Shown in pieces: positions 1-7,247 of a stretch of DNA of 11,818 bases; positions within the stretch are counted from its first letter, which is position 1, and the number at the start of each line of letters is the position of its first letter. This DNA is from Pseudomonadota bacterium. Lineage in GTDB: Bacteria > Pseudomonadota > Alphaproteobacteria > Rhizobiales > Methylopilaceae. Location of the stretch: NCBI GenBank assembly GCA_023389135.1, contig JAEWEX010000196.1, positions 1-11,818 on the forward strand. The letters run 5' to 3'. The notes below the pieces were generated by a model that did no database searches, was not told the origin of the DNA, and worked only from the letters and a program-made list of their open reading frames with translations. The position numbers and the translations under genes were made by a program.

Positions 1-524
<524 letters not shown>

Positions 525-559
525 GCCGCCCGCAAGAACAACCGCTCCAGACGACACCC

Positions 560-564
560 GAGGA
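560..564 (+). promoter_or_regulatory. Ribosome binding site of the first amidohydrolase
   Basis: GAGGA lies 7 nt before the ATG at 572 and fixes that start. The 47-bp gap after the ABC ATPase shows no obvious promoter or terminator, which supports co-transcription. Confidence 0.7.
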
Positions 565-571
565 CCGCCCG

Positions 572-1837
572 ATGTCCGAGTTCCTGCTGCACAATCTGCG
601 CCTGCTCGACCCCGAGGCCGGGCGGCTCGTGCCCGGCGTGAAGGTGCTGGTGAAGGGCGACCGCTTCGCGGCGGTGGGTCCGGATGCGGACGCGCCGGCG
701 GAGGTGCCGCGGATCGACCTCGGCGGCCGGGTGCTGATGCCGGGGCTGATCGACTGCCACGCCCACATCATGTCCATCAAGACCAAGTGGGCCAACAACA
801 CCCTGATGTTCATGACGCATTCCTTCGCGAACGCGGCCGCCTCCATCAAGATGAAGAAGATTCTCGCGCGCGGCTTCACCACGGTGCGCGACACCGCCGG
901 CGCCGACATGGGCCATCGCGACGCGGTGGCCGGCGGCATGCTGGTCGGCCCGCGCCTGTTCGTCTCGGGGCGCGGCATCAGCCAGACCGGCGGCCATGGC
1001 GACTTCCGCACCCGCGTCGACCACGCCTTCCCCTGCGCCTGCCACCACCTCTCGGCCGGCCTGACCGGCGGCATCGCGCGGCTGGCCGACGGCGTCGCCG
1101 AGGTGCGCCGCGCGGTGCGCGACGAGATCCGGCTCGGCGCCGACCAGATCAAGATCTTCGCCTCCGGCGGCGTCGGCTCCGACGCCGACCCGATCCATTT
1201 CCTGCAATATTCCATGGAGGAGCTGAGGGCGATCGTCGAGGAGACCGAGAACGGCGACACCTATGCCGCGGCCCATGCCTACACCGCCCAGGCGATCCAC
1301 CGCGCGGTCGACGCCGGCATCCGCACCATCGAGCACGGCAACTTCCTGGACGACCGCGCGGCCGAGCTGATGGCCGAGCGCGGCGCCTATCTGGTGCCGA
1401 CCCTGGTCGCGTACGAGGCCACCATGAAGTTCGGCCGCGAGCAGGGGTACCCCGAGCAGAACATGAAGAAGAACGAGTATGTCCTGTCGGTCGGCACCAG
1501 GTCGCTGGAGGTCGCGCGCAAGGCCGGCGTCAAGGTGGCGTTCGGCACCGACCTGGTGGGCGAGCTCGACACCCACCAGAGCGAGGAGTTCGAGATCCGC
1601 TCGCGGGTGCTGTCCAATGCCGAGGTGATCCGCAGCGCCACCCTCATGGGCGCGGAGGTGGTGCGCCGCGTGGGCGAGCTGGGCGTGGTGGCCGAAGGCG
1701 CGCTGGCCGACGCGCTGGTGCTGGACGGCGATCCGCTGGAGGACATCTCGCTGCTCGCCAGCGGCGGCAAGGACATCCGCGTCATCATGAAGGACGGCCG
1801 TCTCTACAAGGACGAGCTCGGCCTCGGCCTGAACTGA
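572..1837 (+). CDS. Metal-dependent amidohydrolase, prolidase/imidazolonepropionase-like (copy 1)
   Basis: A 421-residue member of the amidohydrolase superfamily; the whole family fold is present. Metal ligands visible: H63 and H65 in GLIDCHAH (strand 1), K194 in DQIKIF (probably the carboxylated bridging lysine), H235 in AAHAYTA, H255 in TIEHGNF and D327 in FGTDL (strand 8). The small N- and C-terminal beta-sandwich elements are there (start to about 58; ADALVLDGDPLEDI near the end). The SQTGGHGDFR motif at roughly 140-150 is shared with the branch containing Xaa-Pro and Xaa-Lys/Arg dipeptidases (Cc2672, Sgx9260, Cc3125) and ochratoxin-type amide hydrolases. Expected activity is binuclear-metal hydrolysis of an amide or peptide bond next to an amino acid, probably in the cytoplasm as no signal peptide is seen. 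The actual substrate is not readable. The next gene is a paralogue about two-thirds identical. Confidence 0.9.
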   Translation: MSEFLLHNLRLLDPEAGRLVPGVKVLVKGDRFAAVGPDADAPAEVPRIDLGGRVLMPGLIDCHAHIMSIKTKWANNTLMFMTHSFANAAASIKMKKILARGFTTVRDTAGADMGHRDAVAGGMLVGPRLFVSGRGISQTGGHGDFRTRVDHAFPCACHHLSAGLTGGIARLADGVAEVRRAVRDEIRLGADQIKIFASGGVGSDADPIHFLQYSMEELRAIVEETENGDTYAAAHAYTAQAIHRAVDAGIRTIEHGNFLDDRAAELMAERGAYLVPTLVAYEATMKFGREQGYPEQNMKKNEYVLSVGTRSLEVARKAGVKVAFGTDLVGELDTHQSEEFEIRSRVLSNAEVIRSATLMGAEVVRRVGELGVVAEGALADALVLDGDPLEDISLLASGGKDIRVIMKDGRLYKDELGLGLN

Positions 1838-1842
1838 GCGGC

Positions 1843-1847
1843 AGGAG
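1843..1847 (+). promoter_or_regulatory. Ribosome binding site of the second amidohydrolase
   Basis: AGGAG is 7 nt before the ATG at 1855. This decides the start: the same frame is open far upstream (to about 193) but there it only shadows the preceding genes. Confidence 0.75.
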
Positions 1848-1854
1848 AACCACC

Positions 1855-3129
1855 ATGGCCGACATCTACTTCCACAATCTGCGCCTGCTCGATCCGGAGG
1901 CCGGCCGGCTCAGGCCCGGCATGTGCGTGCTGGTGCGCGGCAACCGCTTCGCCGGCGTCGCCGAGGGCGTCGAGGCCCCGGCGGGCGCGCACAAGGTGGA
2001 TCTCGGCGGCCGGGTGATGATGCCCGGCCTGATCGACTGCCACGTCCACGTCACCTCCATCAAGACGCAGTGGGCGAACAAGTCCTACATGTTCCTGCTG
2101 CCCTCCATGGTGGCCGCCGCCACCTGGACGCGGATGCGCAACATGCTGATGCGCGGCTTCACCACCGCCCGCGACGTCGGCGGGGCCGACATGGGACACC
2201 GCGACGCGGTGGCGGAGGGGCTGGTGATCGGCCCGCGCCTGTTCGTGTGCGGCCGCTCCATCAGCCAGACCGGCGGCCATGGCGACCAGCGCACGCGGGT
2301 GGACCACCCCGCGCCCAACAACGCGTTCCACTTCACCGGCGGCGTGTCGGGCAACCGCCGCATCGCCGACGGCGTCGACGAGGTGCGCCGCGCGGTGCGC
2401 GACGAGATCCGGCTCGGCGCCGACCACATCAAGCTCCAGGTCGGCGGCGGCGTCGGCTCGCCGGCGGATCCGATCCACTTCGTGCAGTACTCCATGGACG
2501 AGCTGCGCGCGGCGGTGGAGGAGGCGGCCAACGCCCACACCTACGTCGCCTGCCATTCCTATACCGCCAGGGCGGTGTCGCGGGCGGTGAAGGCCGGCAT
2601 CCGCACCATCGAGCACGCCAACTTCCTGGACGCGCCGACCGCGGAACTGATGGTCGAGCACGGCGCCATCATGGTGCCGACGCTGGTGGCCTACGAGGCC
2701 ACCATGAAGTTCGGCGCCGCGCAGGGTTATCCGGCCGAGAACCTGAAGAAGAACGAACGCGTGCTGGCGGTGGGCACCAAGTCGCTGGAGATCGCCAAGG
2801 CCGCGGGCGTTCCCATGGCGTTCGGCACCGACCTCATCGGCGAGCTGGACGGCTACCAGAACGACGAGTTCGAGATCCGCTCGCGGGTGCTGTCCAACGC
2901 CGAGATCATCCACAGCGCCACCGTCATGGGCGCGGAGGTGGTGCGGCGGAAGGGCGAGATCGGCGTGATCGCCGAGGGCGCCTTCGCCGACGCGCTGGTG
3001 CTGGACGGCAACCCGCTGGAGGACATCGGCCTGCTCGCCAGCGGCGGTCCCGACTTCAGGGTGATCCTGGCCGACGGCCGGGTGGTCAAGGACCAGGACG
3101 GCCTGACGGGGCTGCCGCTCGCCGCGTGA
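1855..3129 (+). CDS. Metal-dependent amidohydrolase, prolidase/imidazolonepropionase-like (copy 2)
   Basis: A 424-residue tandem paralogue of the preceding gene, starting 17 bp after it, so the two are almost certainly co-translated from one mRNA. All metal ligands are kept: H63 and H65, K193 (probably carboxylated), H234, H254 and D326. By hand alignment the copies share about two thirds of their residues. They differ most in the segment after RTRVDH (about 152-175), where copy 1 has FPCACHH and copy 2 has PNNAFHF, with one residue more in copy 1. They also differ just after the bridging lysine (IFASGG against LQVGGG). Both places border the active site in this fold, so a different substrate specificity is likely (inference). 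Cytoplasmic, no signal peptide. A hairpin follows the stop codon. Confidence 0.9.
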   Translation: MADIYFHNLRLLDPEAGRLRPGMCVLVRGNRFAGVAEGVEAPAGAHKVDLGGRVMMPGLIDCHVHVTSIKTQWANKSYMFLLPSMVAAATWTRMRNMLMRGFTTARDVGGADMGHRDAVAEGLVIGPRLFVCGRSISQTGGHGDQRTRVDHPAPNNAFHFTGGVSGNRRIADGVDEVRRAVRDEIRLGADHIKLQVGGGVGSPADPIHFVQYSMDELRAAVEEAANAHTYVACHSYTARAVSRAVKAGIRTIEHANFLDAPTAELMVEHGAIMVPTLVAYEATMKFGAAQGYPAENLKKNERVLAVGTKSLEIAKAAGVPMAFGTDLIGELDGYQNDEFEIRSRVLSNAEIIHSATVMGAEVVRRKGEIGVIAEGAFADALVLDGNPLEDIGLLASGGPDFRVILADGRVVKDQDGLTGLPLAA

Positions 3130-3138
3130 GGCCCCGAT

Positions 3139-3169
3139 CGGCGGGGATGCCGCGAGGGCGTCCCCGTCG
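3139..3169. terminator. GC-rich hairpin between convergent genes, probable bidirectional terminator
   Basis: Two 13-nt arms (3139-3151 and 3157-3169) pair with only two G-T wobbles around the 5-nt loop GCGAG. The core is GGGGATGCC/GGCGTCCCC. The hairpin fills the 42-bp gap between the amidohydrolase stop and the oppositely oriented lyase gene stop. Neither side has a clear U-tract, so it may instead be a transcript-end stabiliser or assist Rho. Confidence 0.6.
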
Positions 3170-3171
3170 CT

Positions 3172-4113
3172 TCAGGCGGCGCAGGCGGCCAGCGCGCGCT
3201 CCAGCCCGGCATATTCCTCGCGCGGCAGGGCGGCCATGGGCGGGCGCACCGCGCCGCTGTCGATGACGCCCAGGATCACCAGGCACGCCTTCAGCCGCGC
3301 CACCGCGCGGGATGCCGGCGCGTTGCGGTAGATCAGCGTGGCCAGCGGCTGGATGATGTGATGGCAGTCGCGGGCGCGGCCCCAGTCGCCGGCCTCCGCC
3401 GCCGCCCACAGCGCGCAGATCGGGCCGGGGATGACGGTGGCGAGGCTCACCTGGCTGCCCTCGGTGCCGACCAGGTAGTTGACCATCAGGTGCTCGTCGC
3501 CGGAGCCGTAGACCACAACGTCGGGGCGCTCGGCCTTGATGGCGTCGCGCACCATCTCGGTGACCGCGATCTCCCAGCTTCCGTCCTTCACGCCGGCGAC
3601 GCGCTCGAGCTTCATGAGCTCGCTCAGCACCGGCAGGGAGTAGGCGAACTTACCCGACGCCACGGAGGCCTGGTAAAGCATGATCGGCGTCGCCACCGCG
3701 TCGTGGATGGCGCGGTGGTGGCCGACGATGGACGCGGGCTCCGCGCCCAGCGCCCAGCTGTAGGGCTGGAACACCAGCAGCGCGTCGGCGCCTGCCGCCT
3801 CCAGCCGCCGCGCCTGCGCCACCGCCAGCTCGGAGCTTTCCGAATAGACGCCGCTGGTGATGGAGACCGGCCGCGGCGCGACCTCGCGGGTGAAGCGCAC
3901 GATGCGCTCCTTCTCGGCGTCGCTGGTCAGGTGGTTCTCGCCGGCGTGGCCGTTGACCAGCAGGCCGGTGATGCCGTCGTGCCGCAGCACGAAGTCGAGC
4001 TGGCGGCGGTAGCCGTCCTCGTCGATGGAGAAGTCGGTGCGGTAGGGCACGACGACCGCGGCATGGATGCCGGCCGGCAGCGCCGGAGCATTGGGAAGGA
4101 CGCGCTGTTCCAA
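3172..4113 (-). CDS. DHDPS/N-acetylneuraminate-lyase family aldolase or lyase, atypical active site
   Basis: A 313-residue class I aldolase-type TIM barrel. Seen: the Schiff-base lysine K176 in VAGVKDGSWE, the catalytic tyrosine Y147 in PIMLYQ, and the N-terminal barrel strand PAGIHAAVVVPY. The substrate-carboxylate motif, GTTGE in dihydrodipicolinate synthase and GSTGE in sialate lyase, reads NGHAGE here (about 54-59). Tyr147 is followed by Q rather than the common N. It is therefore unlikely to be housekeeping DapA; an aldolase, dehydratase or lyase acting on a 2-oxo acid is the reasonable call. The start is TTG: a stop lies three codons upstream, no ATG or GTG follows before the first conserved strand, and the only other candidate is a CTG at codon 12. 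Ribosome binding is weak. It is transcribed away from the control region shared with the LysR gene. Confidence 0.85.
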   Translation of the reverse strand: MEQRVLPNAPALPAGIHAAVVVPYRTDFSIDEDGYRRQLDFVLRHDGITGLLVNGHAGENHLTSDAEKERIVRFTREVAPRPVSITSGVYSESSELAVAQARRLEAAGADALLVFQPYSWALGAEPASIVGHHRAIHDAVATPIMLYQASVASGKFAYSLPVLSELMKLERVAGVKDGSWEIAVTEMVRDAIKAERPDVVVYGSGDEHLMVNYLVGTEGSQVSLATVIPGPICALWAAAEAGDWGRARDCHHIIQPLATLIYRNAPASRAVARLKACLVILGVIDSGAVRPPMAALPREEYAGLERALAACAA

Positions 4114-4178
4114 GACACTTCACCCGTTGGACCGGCCCGAAGTGTCGGCCTGCAATGTGCACGGCGGAAATGCCTTTT

Positions 4179-4197
4179 GTGCATCCGTTCGATGCAC
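4179..4197. promoter_or_regulatory. Palindromic operator-like site, copy 1
   Basis: GTGCATC-CGTTC-GATGCAC: perfect 7-bp arms around a 5-bp spacer. Its centre is 75 bp upstream of the TTG start of the lyase gene. The same core recurs at 4393 and 5540 with the same spacing. Confidence 0.6.
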
Positions 4198-4392
4198 CGC
4201 CCCGGCGCGGACGCCTCCCGCGTCTCGCATCGTGAGAAAGGGCCGGGCCGAGACGGCGCCGCTTGCGCCGCGCTGCTGTCGCCGATCTTCCATCGCCGCC
4301 GGCCCCGTTGCTTCGCGCGCGGCGGCAGCAGCGGTCCACCGTGCGGTGAGACGCGGTTCTCGCCGGGTTGATTGTACGGTTTCAGCACGGAT

Positions 4393-4411
4393 GTGCATCT
4401 TCTTGATGCAT
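4393..4411. promoter_or_regulatory. Palindromic operator-like site, copy 2
   Basis: GTGCATC-TTCTT-GATGCAT: only the outermost pair deviates from perfect symmetry. Its centre is 214 bp from copy 1 and about 202 bp upstream of the LysR start. The spacer differs completely from copy 1 while the arms are kept, as expected for a dimeric regulator site. Confidence 0.58.
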
Positions 4412-4445
4412 CCCGAACGTCGTCCGGCGGATTTGATCCAAGGAT

Positions 4446-4480
4446 GTCTGAACAAGTCTTGTATAAGTCTAGATATATCT
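4446..4480. promoter_or_regulatory. AT-rich palindromes with helically phased GTCT repeats
   Basis: Contains ACAAG-T-CTTGT (4452-4462, perfect arms) and the 10-bp palindrome AGATATATCT (4471-4480). GTCT recurs at 4446, 4456 and 4467, followed by ATCT at 4477, that is every 10-11 bp on one face of the helix; AAGTCT itself repeats at 4454 and 4465. TATA-rich hexamers suggest a promoter core, but I cannot assign -35/-10 pairs with confidence. A plausible binding array for the adjacent LysR protein. Confidence 0.4.
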
Positions 4481-4603
4481 GTGGCGAAGGGTATCTGCCC
4501 AATCAATGGACGGTGCGCGGCCAAGGATTGATCATTGCTTGCGTTGACATCCAGCGCGTCGCGAGCAGACACTTCGGCTGGCTACAGATGGGCGGCCGAC
4601 ACC

Positions 4604-5533
4604 ATGAGCTCGCTTCATAGCTTCTTGTCCGGTCTCGATCTCCGCAAGATCAAGCACATGCTCGCGCTCGCCGAGCACGGCTCGTTCTGCAAGGCGGCGG
4701 AGGCCACCAACATCACCCAGCCGGCGCTGAGCCGCTCCATCCAGTCGCTGGAGGATGCGCTGGGCGTGCAGCTGTTCGACCGCAGCTCGCGCCAGATCCG
4801 GCTGACGCCGGTGGGCTATCTGGGCATCGAGGCGGCCCGCCAGATCCTCGCCAGCGCGGCCGAGTTCCACCGCATGGTCGGCCACGCCAACGCCGCCGAG
4901 ATCGGCGAGCTGAGGATCGGGCTCGGCAACGTCACCTCCACCCTGTTCGGGCCGCCGCTGCTGCGCGGCTTCGCGGAGCGCCATCCCCAGCTGCGCCTCG
5001 TGCTGCAGGTGGACGCGCCCGAGAGCCTCTACGACATGATGCTGGCCGAGAAGATCGACGTGGTGGTCGGCAACACCGAGGCGATGCCCTCGCTGGTGGA
5101 GTTCGACATCGACACGGTGGGCGTGTTCCAGCGCGGCTTCTTCGCCCGCGCCGGCCATCCCCTGTGCGAGCGGACGGGGCTCACCCCCGACGACCTCGCC
5201 GCCCATCCCGTGGGCGCCACCTATCCGCTGCCGGAGGCGGTGCTGAAGACCATCAAGCACACCTACGGCTTCGGCTCCGTGGACGCCTTCTTCCGCATCC
5301 GCTCCAACCACTACGCCGCGCTGATCGACCTGATGCTCAACAGCGACGCCGTGGTGTTCGGCTCCAACATCGCCTACCTGCGGCAGGTGCGCGCCGGGCA
5401 GGTGGTGCAGCTCGACGTGACGCCGCAGTTCCCCACCGACATGCCGCTGACCATCGCGTCGGTGGCGGGCCGCACCATCTCCCCCACGGCGCCGCTGATC
5501 GGCTCGATCATCCGCGAGAGCATCGCCGCCTGA
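4604..5533 (+). CDS. LysR-type transcriptional regulator
   Basis: A 309-residue LysR-family regulator. The N-terminal winged helix-turn-helix is clear at about residues 11-70: LDLRKIKHMLALAEHGSF, then the recognition region with TQPALSRSIQSLEDALG and the wing LFDRSSRQIRLTPVG. A linker helix and a periplasmic-binding-protein-like effector domain (about 92 to the end) follow, where the inducer would bind. I chose the ATG at 4604; a TTG at 4535 would add 23 residues with no LysR character. Ribosome binding ahead of 4604 is weak. It is divergent to the lyase gene and 89 bp ahead of the amidase pair on the same strand, so it probably controls one or both. The ligand is unknown and is likely a pathway substrate or intermediate (inference). 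Confidence 0.92.
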   Translation: MSSLHSFLSGLDLRKIKHMLALAEHGSFCKAAEATNITQPALSRSIQSLEDALGVQLFDRSSRQIRLTPVGYLGIEAARQILASAAEFHRMVGHANAAEIGELRIGLGNVTSTLFGPPLLRGFAERHPQLRLVLQVDAPESLYDMMLAEKIDVVVGNTEAMPSLVEFDIDTVGVFQRGFFARAGHPLCERTGLTPDDLAAHPVGATYPLPEAVLKTIKHTYGFGSVDAFFRIRSNHYAALIDLMLNSDAVVFGSNIAYLRQVRAGQVVQLDVTPQFPTDMPLTIASVAGRTISPTAPLIGSIIRESIAA

Positions 5534-5539
5534 CGGGCG

Positions 5540-5558
5540 CTGCATCGAAGCGATGACG
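5540..5558. promoter_or_regulatory. Palindromic operator-like site, copy 3 (imperfect)
   Basis: TGCATC-GAAGC-GATGAC lies at 5541-5557: the left arm equals that of copies 1 and 2, the right arm keeps GATG, and the 5-bp spacing is the same. Its centre is 74 bp upstream of the ATG at 5623, matching the 75 bp of copy 1 to its gene. It sits just after the LysR stop codon. Confidence 0.5.
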
Positions 5559-5610
5559 CGAACGCATTTCCGCGCTCCCTCGGCGGATGACAGTCTCGGT
5601 CGCCCGATCC

Positions 5611-5616
5611 GAGGAG
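5611..5616 (+). promoter_or_regulatory. Ribosome binding site of the AtzG-like gene
   Basis: GAGGAG is 6 nt before the ATG at 5623 and favours this start over the upstream ATG at 5587, which has no such element. Confidence 0.75.
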
Positions 5617-5622
5617 ACCGCG

Positions 5623-5841
5623 ATGCCCGATGCCGATCCCCTCCACGAGGAGTTCCTGGCGGTCCTGCGCGGCTCCGGGCTCCAGCTCGATCCCGAACGT
5701 CTCCCGGTGCTGTTCGCCGCCGCCCGCGAGGTTCGCGCCTGGAGCGACACCATGCGGCGCTGGGACAGCCCGCCATCGGCCGAGGCCGCCAATGTCTACA
5801 GCGTCGCCGCGATCGCGCGCGCCGGCGAGGCGCCGCGGTGA
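5623..5841 (+). CDS. Small GatC-like DUF4089/AtzG-type subunit
   Basis: A 72-residue, probably all-helical protein. It resembles AtzG/DUF4089 partners: LDPERLPVLFAAAREVRAWS in the middle and a tail EAANVYSV where the family has an EPAPVF-like stretch. AtzG is a small GatC-like protein that binds and stabilises the amidase AtzE; the same role is expected here because an AtzE-type amidase follows with its GTG start overlapping this stop by 4 bp (GTGA, 5838-5841), giving translational coupling and likely equal amounts. The start at 5623 follows a strong ribosome binding site. Codon use matches the neighbours, so this is a real gene despite its size. The family call rests on weak sequence similarity plus the very specific context. 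Confidence 0.75.
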   Translation: MPDADPLHEEFLAVLRGSGLQLDPERLPVLFAAAREVRAWSDTMRRWDSPPSAEAANVYSVAAIARAGEAPR

Positions 5842-7247
5842 GCGGCGATCCCGCGGCGCTGCCCATCGCCCGGGCCGCGGCCGAGATCGCCGCCGGCCGG
5901 CTGTCGCCGCTGGAGCTGGTGGAGGCGACGCTCGCCCGCATCGCGGCGCATGACGGCCGGATCCATTCCTTCGCCACCGTCTGCGCCGACCGGGCGCGCG
6001 ACGCGGCGCGGCGGGCCGAGGGCGAGATACATGCGGGCCGCATCCGTGGACCGCTGCACGGCATCCCGTTCGCCACCAAGGACATCTATGACAGCGCCGG
6101 GGTGCTGACCGCCTGCCAGTCGCACATGCTGCGCGACAATGTGCCGGCGACGAGCGCCGTGGCCATCGAGCGGCTGGAATCCGCCGGCGCGATCCTGATC
6201 GGGAAATGCGCCACGGCCGAGTTCGGCACCGGCGGGCCGAGCCCCGGCATGCTGTTCCCGCCGGCGGTCAATCCGTGGGACGCGCAGCGCTACACCGGCG
6301 GGTCCTCCACCGGATCGGGCGCCGCGGTGGGGGCGGGCCTGCTGCGCGTCGCGCTCGGCACCGATACGGGCGGGTCGATCCGCGGTCCGGCCGCGTTCTG
6401 CGGCGCCGTCGGCCTCAAGCCGACCTACGGGCTGGTCTCGCGCCGCGGCGTGTTCCCGCTGACCTATTCGCTGGACCATTGCGGCCCGATCGCCCGCTCG
6501 GTGGAGGACGCCGCCATCGTCCTGGGCGGCATGGCCGGCCCCGATCCGCTCGACATGGCGAGCGCCATGGTGGAGCCGGGAGACTACCGCGCCGGCCTCG
6601 ACCGCGGCGTGGCGGGCCTCAGGATCGGCTATCTGCGGTCGTGGACCGCCGGGCACGAGGACGCCGACGCCGAGCAGCTCGCCGCGCTGGACGCGGCGGT
6701 GGCCAGGCTGCAGGACATGGGCGCCGAAGTCGAGGAGGTGGCGTTCACGCCGGAAGACATCTTCCTGGCGGTGGCGCGCACCGTCCTGGTCTCCGAATAT
6801 TTCTCCATCCACCGGGAGATGCTGCTCAGGGCCCCGCATCTCTACGAGCCGCCGGCGCGCGAGCGGCTGATGGTCGGCGCCTTCGCGCGCGCCTCCGACT
6901 ATGTGGACGCGCTGCGCCTGCGGCGCCGCCTGGCGCTCGCCTTCAACCACGACGTCATGTCCCGCTTCGACGCGGTGGTGACGTCGACCGCGGTGCGGCC
7001 CGCCTGGCGGTTCGACGAGCTGCCGGACCAGCCGATGCACATGCTGGGGCTCACCACCTACGCCTTCAACGTCACGGGCAACCCGGCCATGTCGGTGCCG
7101 TGCGGCTTCTCCGGCGGCGGCCTGCCGCTCTCCATGCAGATCGTGGGGCGCATGTTCGACGAGGCGACGGTGCTGGCGGTCGGCGCGGCCTATGAGCGCG
7201 AGACGAACTGGCTGGACCGCCGGCCGCCGCTGGGCGCGCCTCAGTAG
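5838..7247 (+). CDS. AtzE-like amidase-signature-family amidohydrolase
   Basis: A 469-residue amidase of the amidase-signature family, a cytoplasmic hydrolase of carboxamide bonds. The Ser-cisSer-Lys triad is complete: K81 in FATKDIYD, cis-serine S156 in GGSSTGSG and nucleophile S180 in TDTGGSIRGPA, with the usual 24-residue spacing between the two serines. The third position of the signature GGSSGGS is Thr (T158). Length is normal and no extra domain is visible. The start is GTG at 5838, overlapping the stop of the AtzG-like gene; GAGG at 5827-5830 is 7 nt upstream. The partner gene and overall pattern put it near AtzE (1-carboxybiuret hydrolase) and similar partner-dependent amidases. No allophanate or cyanuric acid hydrolase is in the window, so the substrate may differ. 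The 3' end overlaps the convergent acyl-CoA dehydrogenase gene by 7 bp. Confidence 0.88.
   Translation: MSGDPAALPIARAAAEIAAGRLSPLELVEATLARIAAHDGRIHSFATVCADRARDAARRAEGEIHAGRIRGPLHGIPFATKDIYDSAGVLTACQSHMLRDNVPATSAVAIERLESAGAILIGKCATAEFGTGGPSPGMLFPPAVNPWDAQRYTGGSSTGSGAAVGAGLLRVALGTDTGGSIRGPAAFCGAVGLKPTYGLVSRRGVFPLTYSLDHCGPIARSVEDAAIVLGGMAGPDPLDMASAMVEPGDYRAGLDRGVAGLRIGYLRSWTAGHEDADAEQLAALDAAVARLQDMGAEVEEVAFTPEDIFLAVARTVLVSEYFSIHREMLLRAPHLYEPPARERLMVGAFARASDYVDALRLRRRLALAFNHDVMSRFDAVVTSTAVRPAWRFDELPDQPMHMLGLTTYAFNVTGNPAMSVPCGFSGGGLPLSMQIVGRMFDEATVLAVGAAYERETNWLDRRPPLGAPQ

Larger units (their letters stand above)
4114..4603. promoter_or_regulatory. Divergent control region between the lyase and LysR genes
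   Basis: A 490-bp gap without a convincing gene. From the lyase side it holds: a perfect 19-bp palindrome (4179-4197); a GC-rich stretch with a 6-bp hairpin (CGGCGC/GCGCCG, 4254-4270); a second, near-identical palindrome (4393-4411); and a stretch of only about half G+C (about 4370-4545) with further palindromes. A TTGACA hexamer at 4544-4549 resembles a -35 element for the LysR gene, but no good -10 follows at normal spacing, so I do not call a promoter. The organisation, divergent genes with a LysR regulator on one side, is the classical one for LysR control. Confidence 0.65.

Noticed and set aside
4544..4572. TTGACA as a sigma-70 promoter for the LysR gene
   Set aside because: The hexamer is perfect, but no -10-like sequence follows at 16-18 bp.
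4444..4620. 58-codon open frame beginning MSEQVLYKSRY in the control region
   Set aside because: It has no usable ribosome binding site, its codon use is unlike the neighbours, and it overlaps the LysR start and the AT-rich palindromes, so a regulatory region is the better reading.
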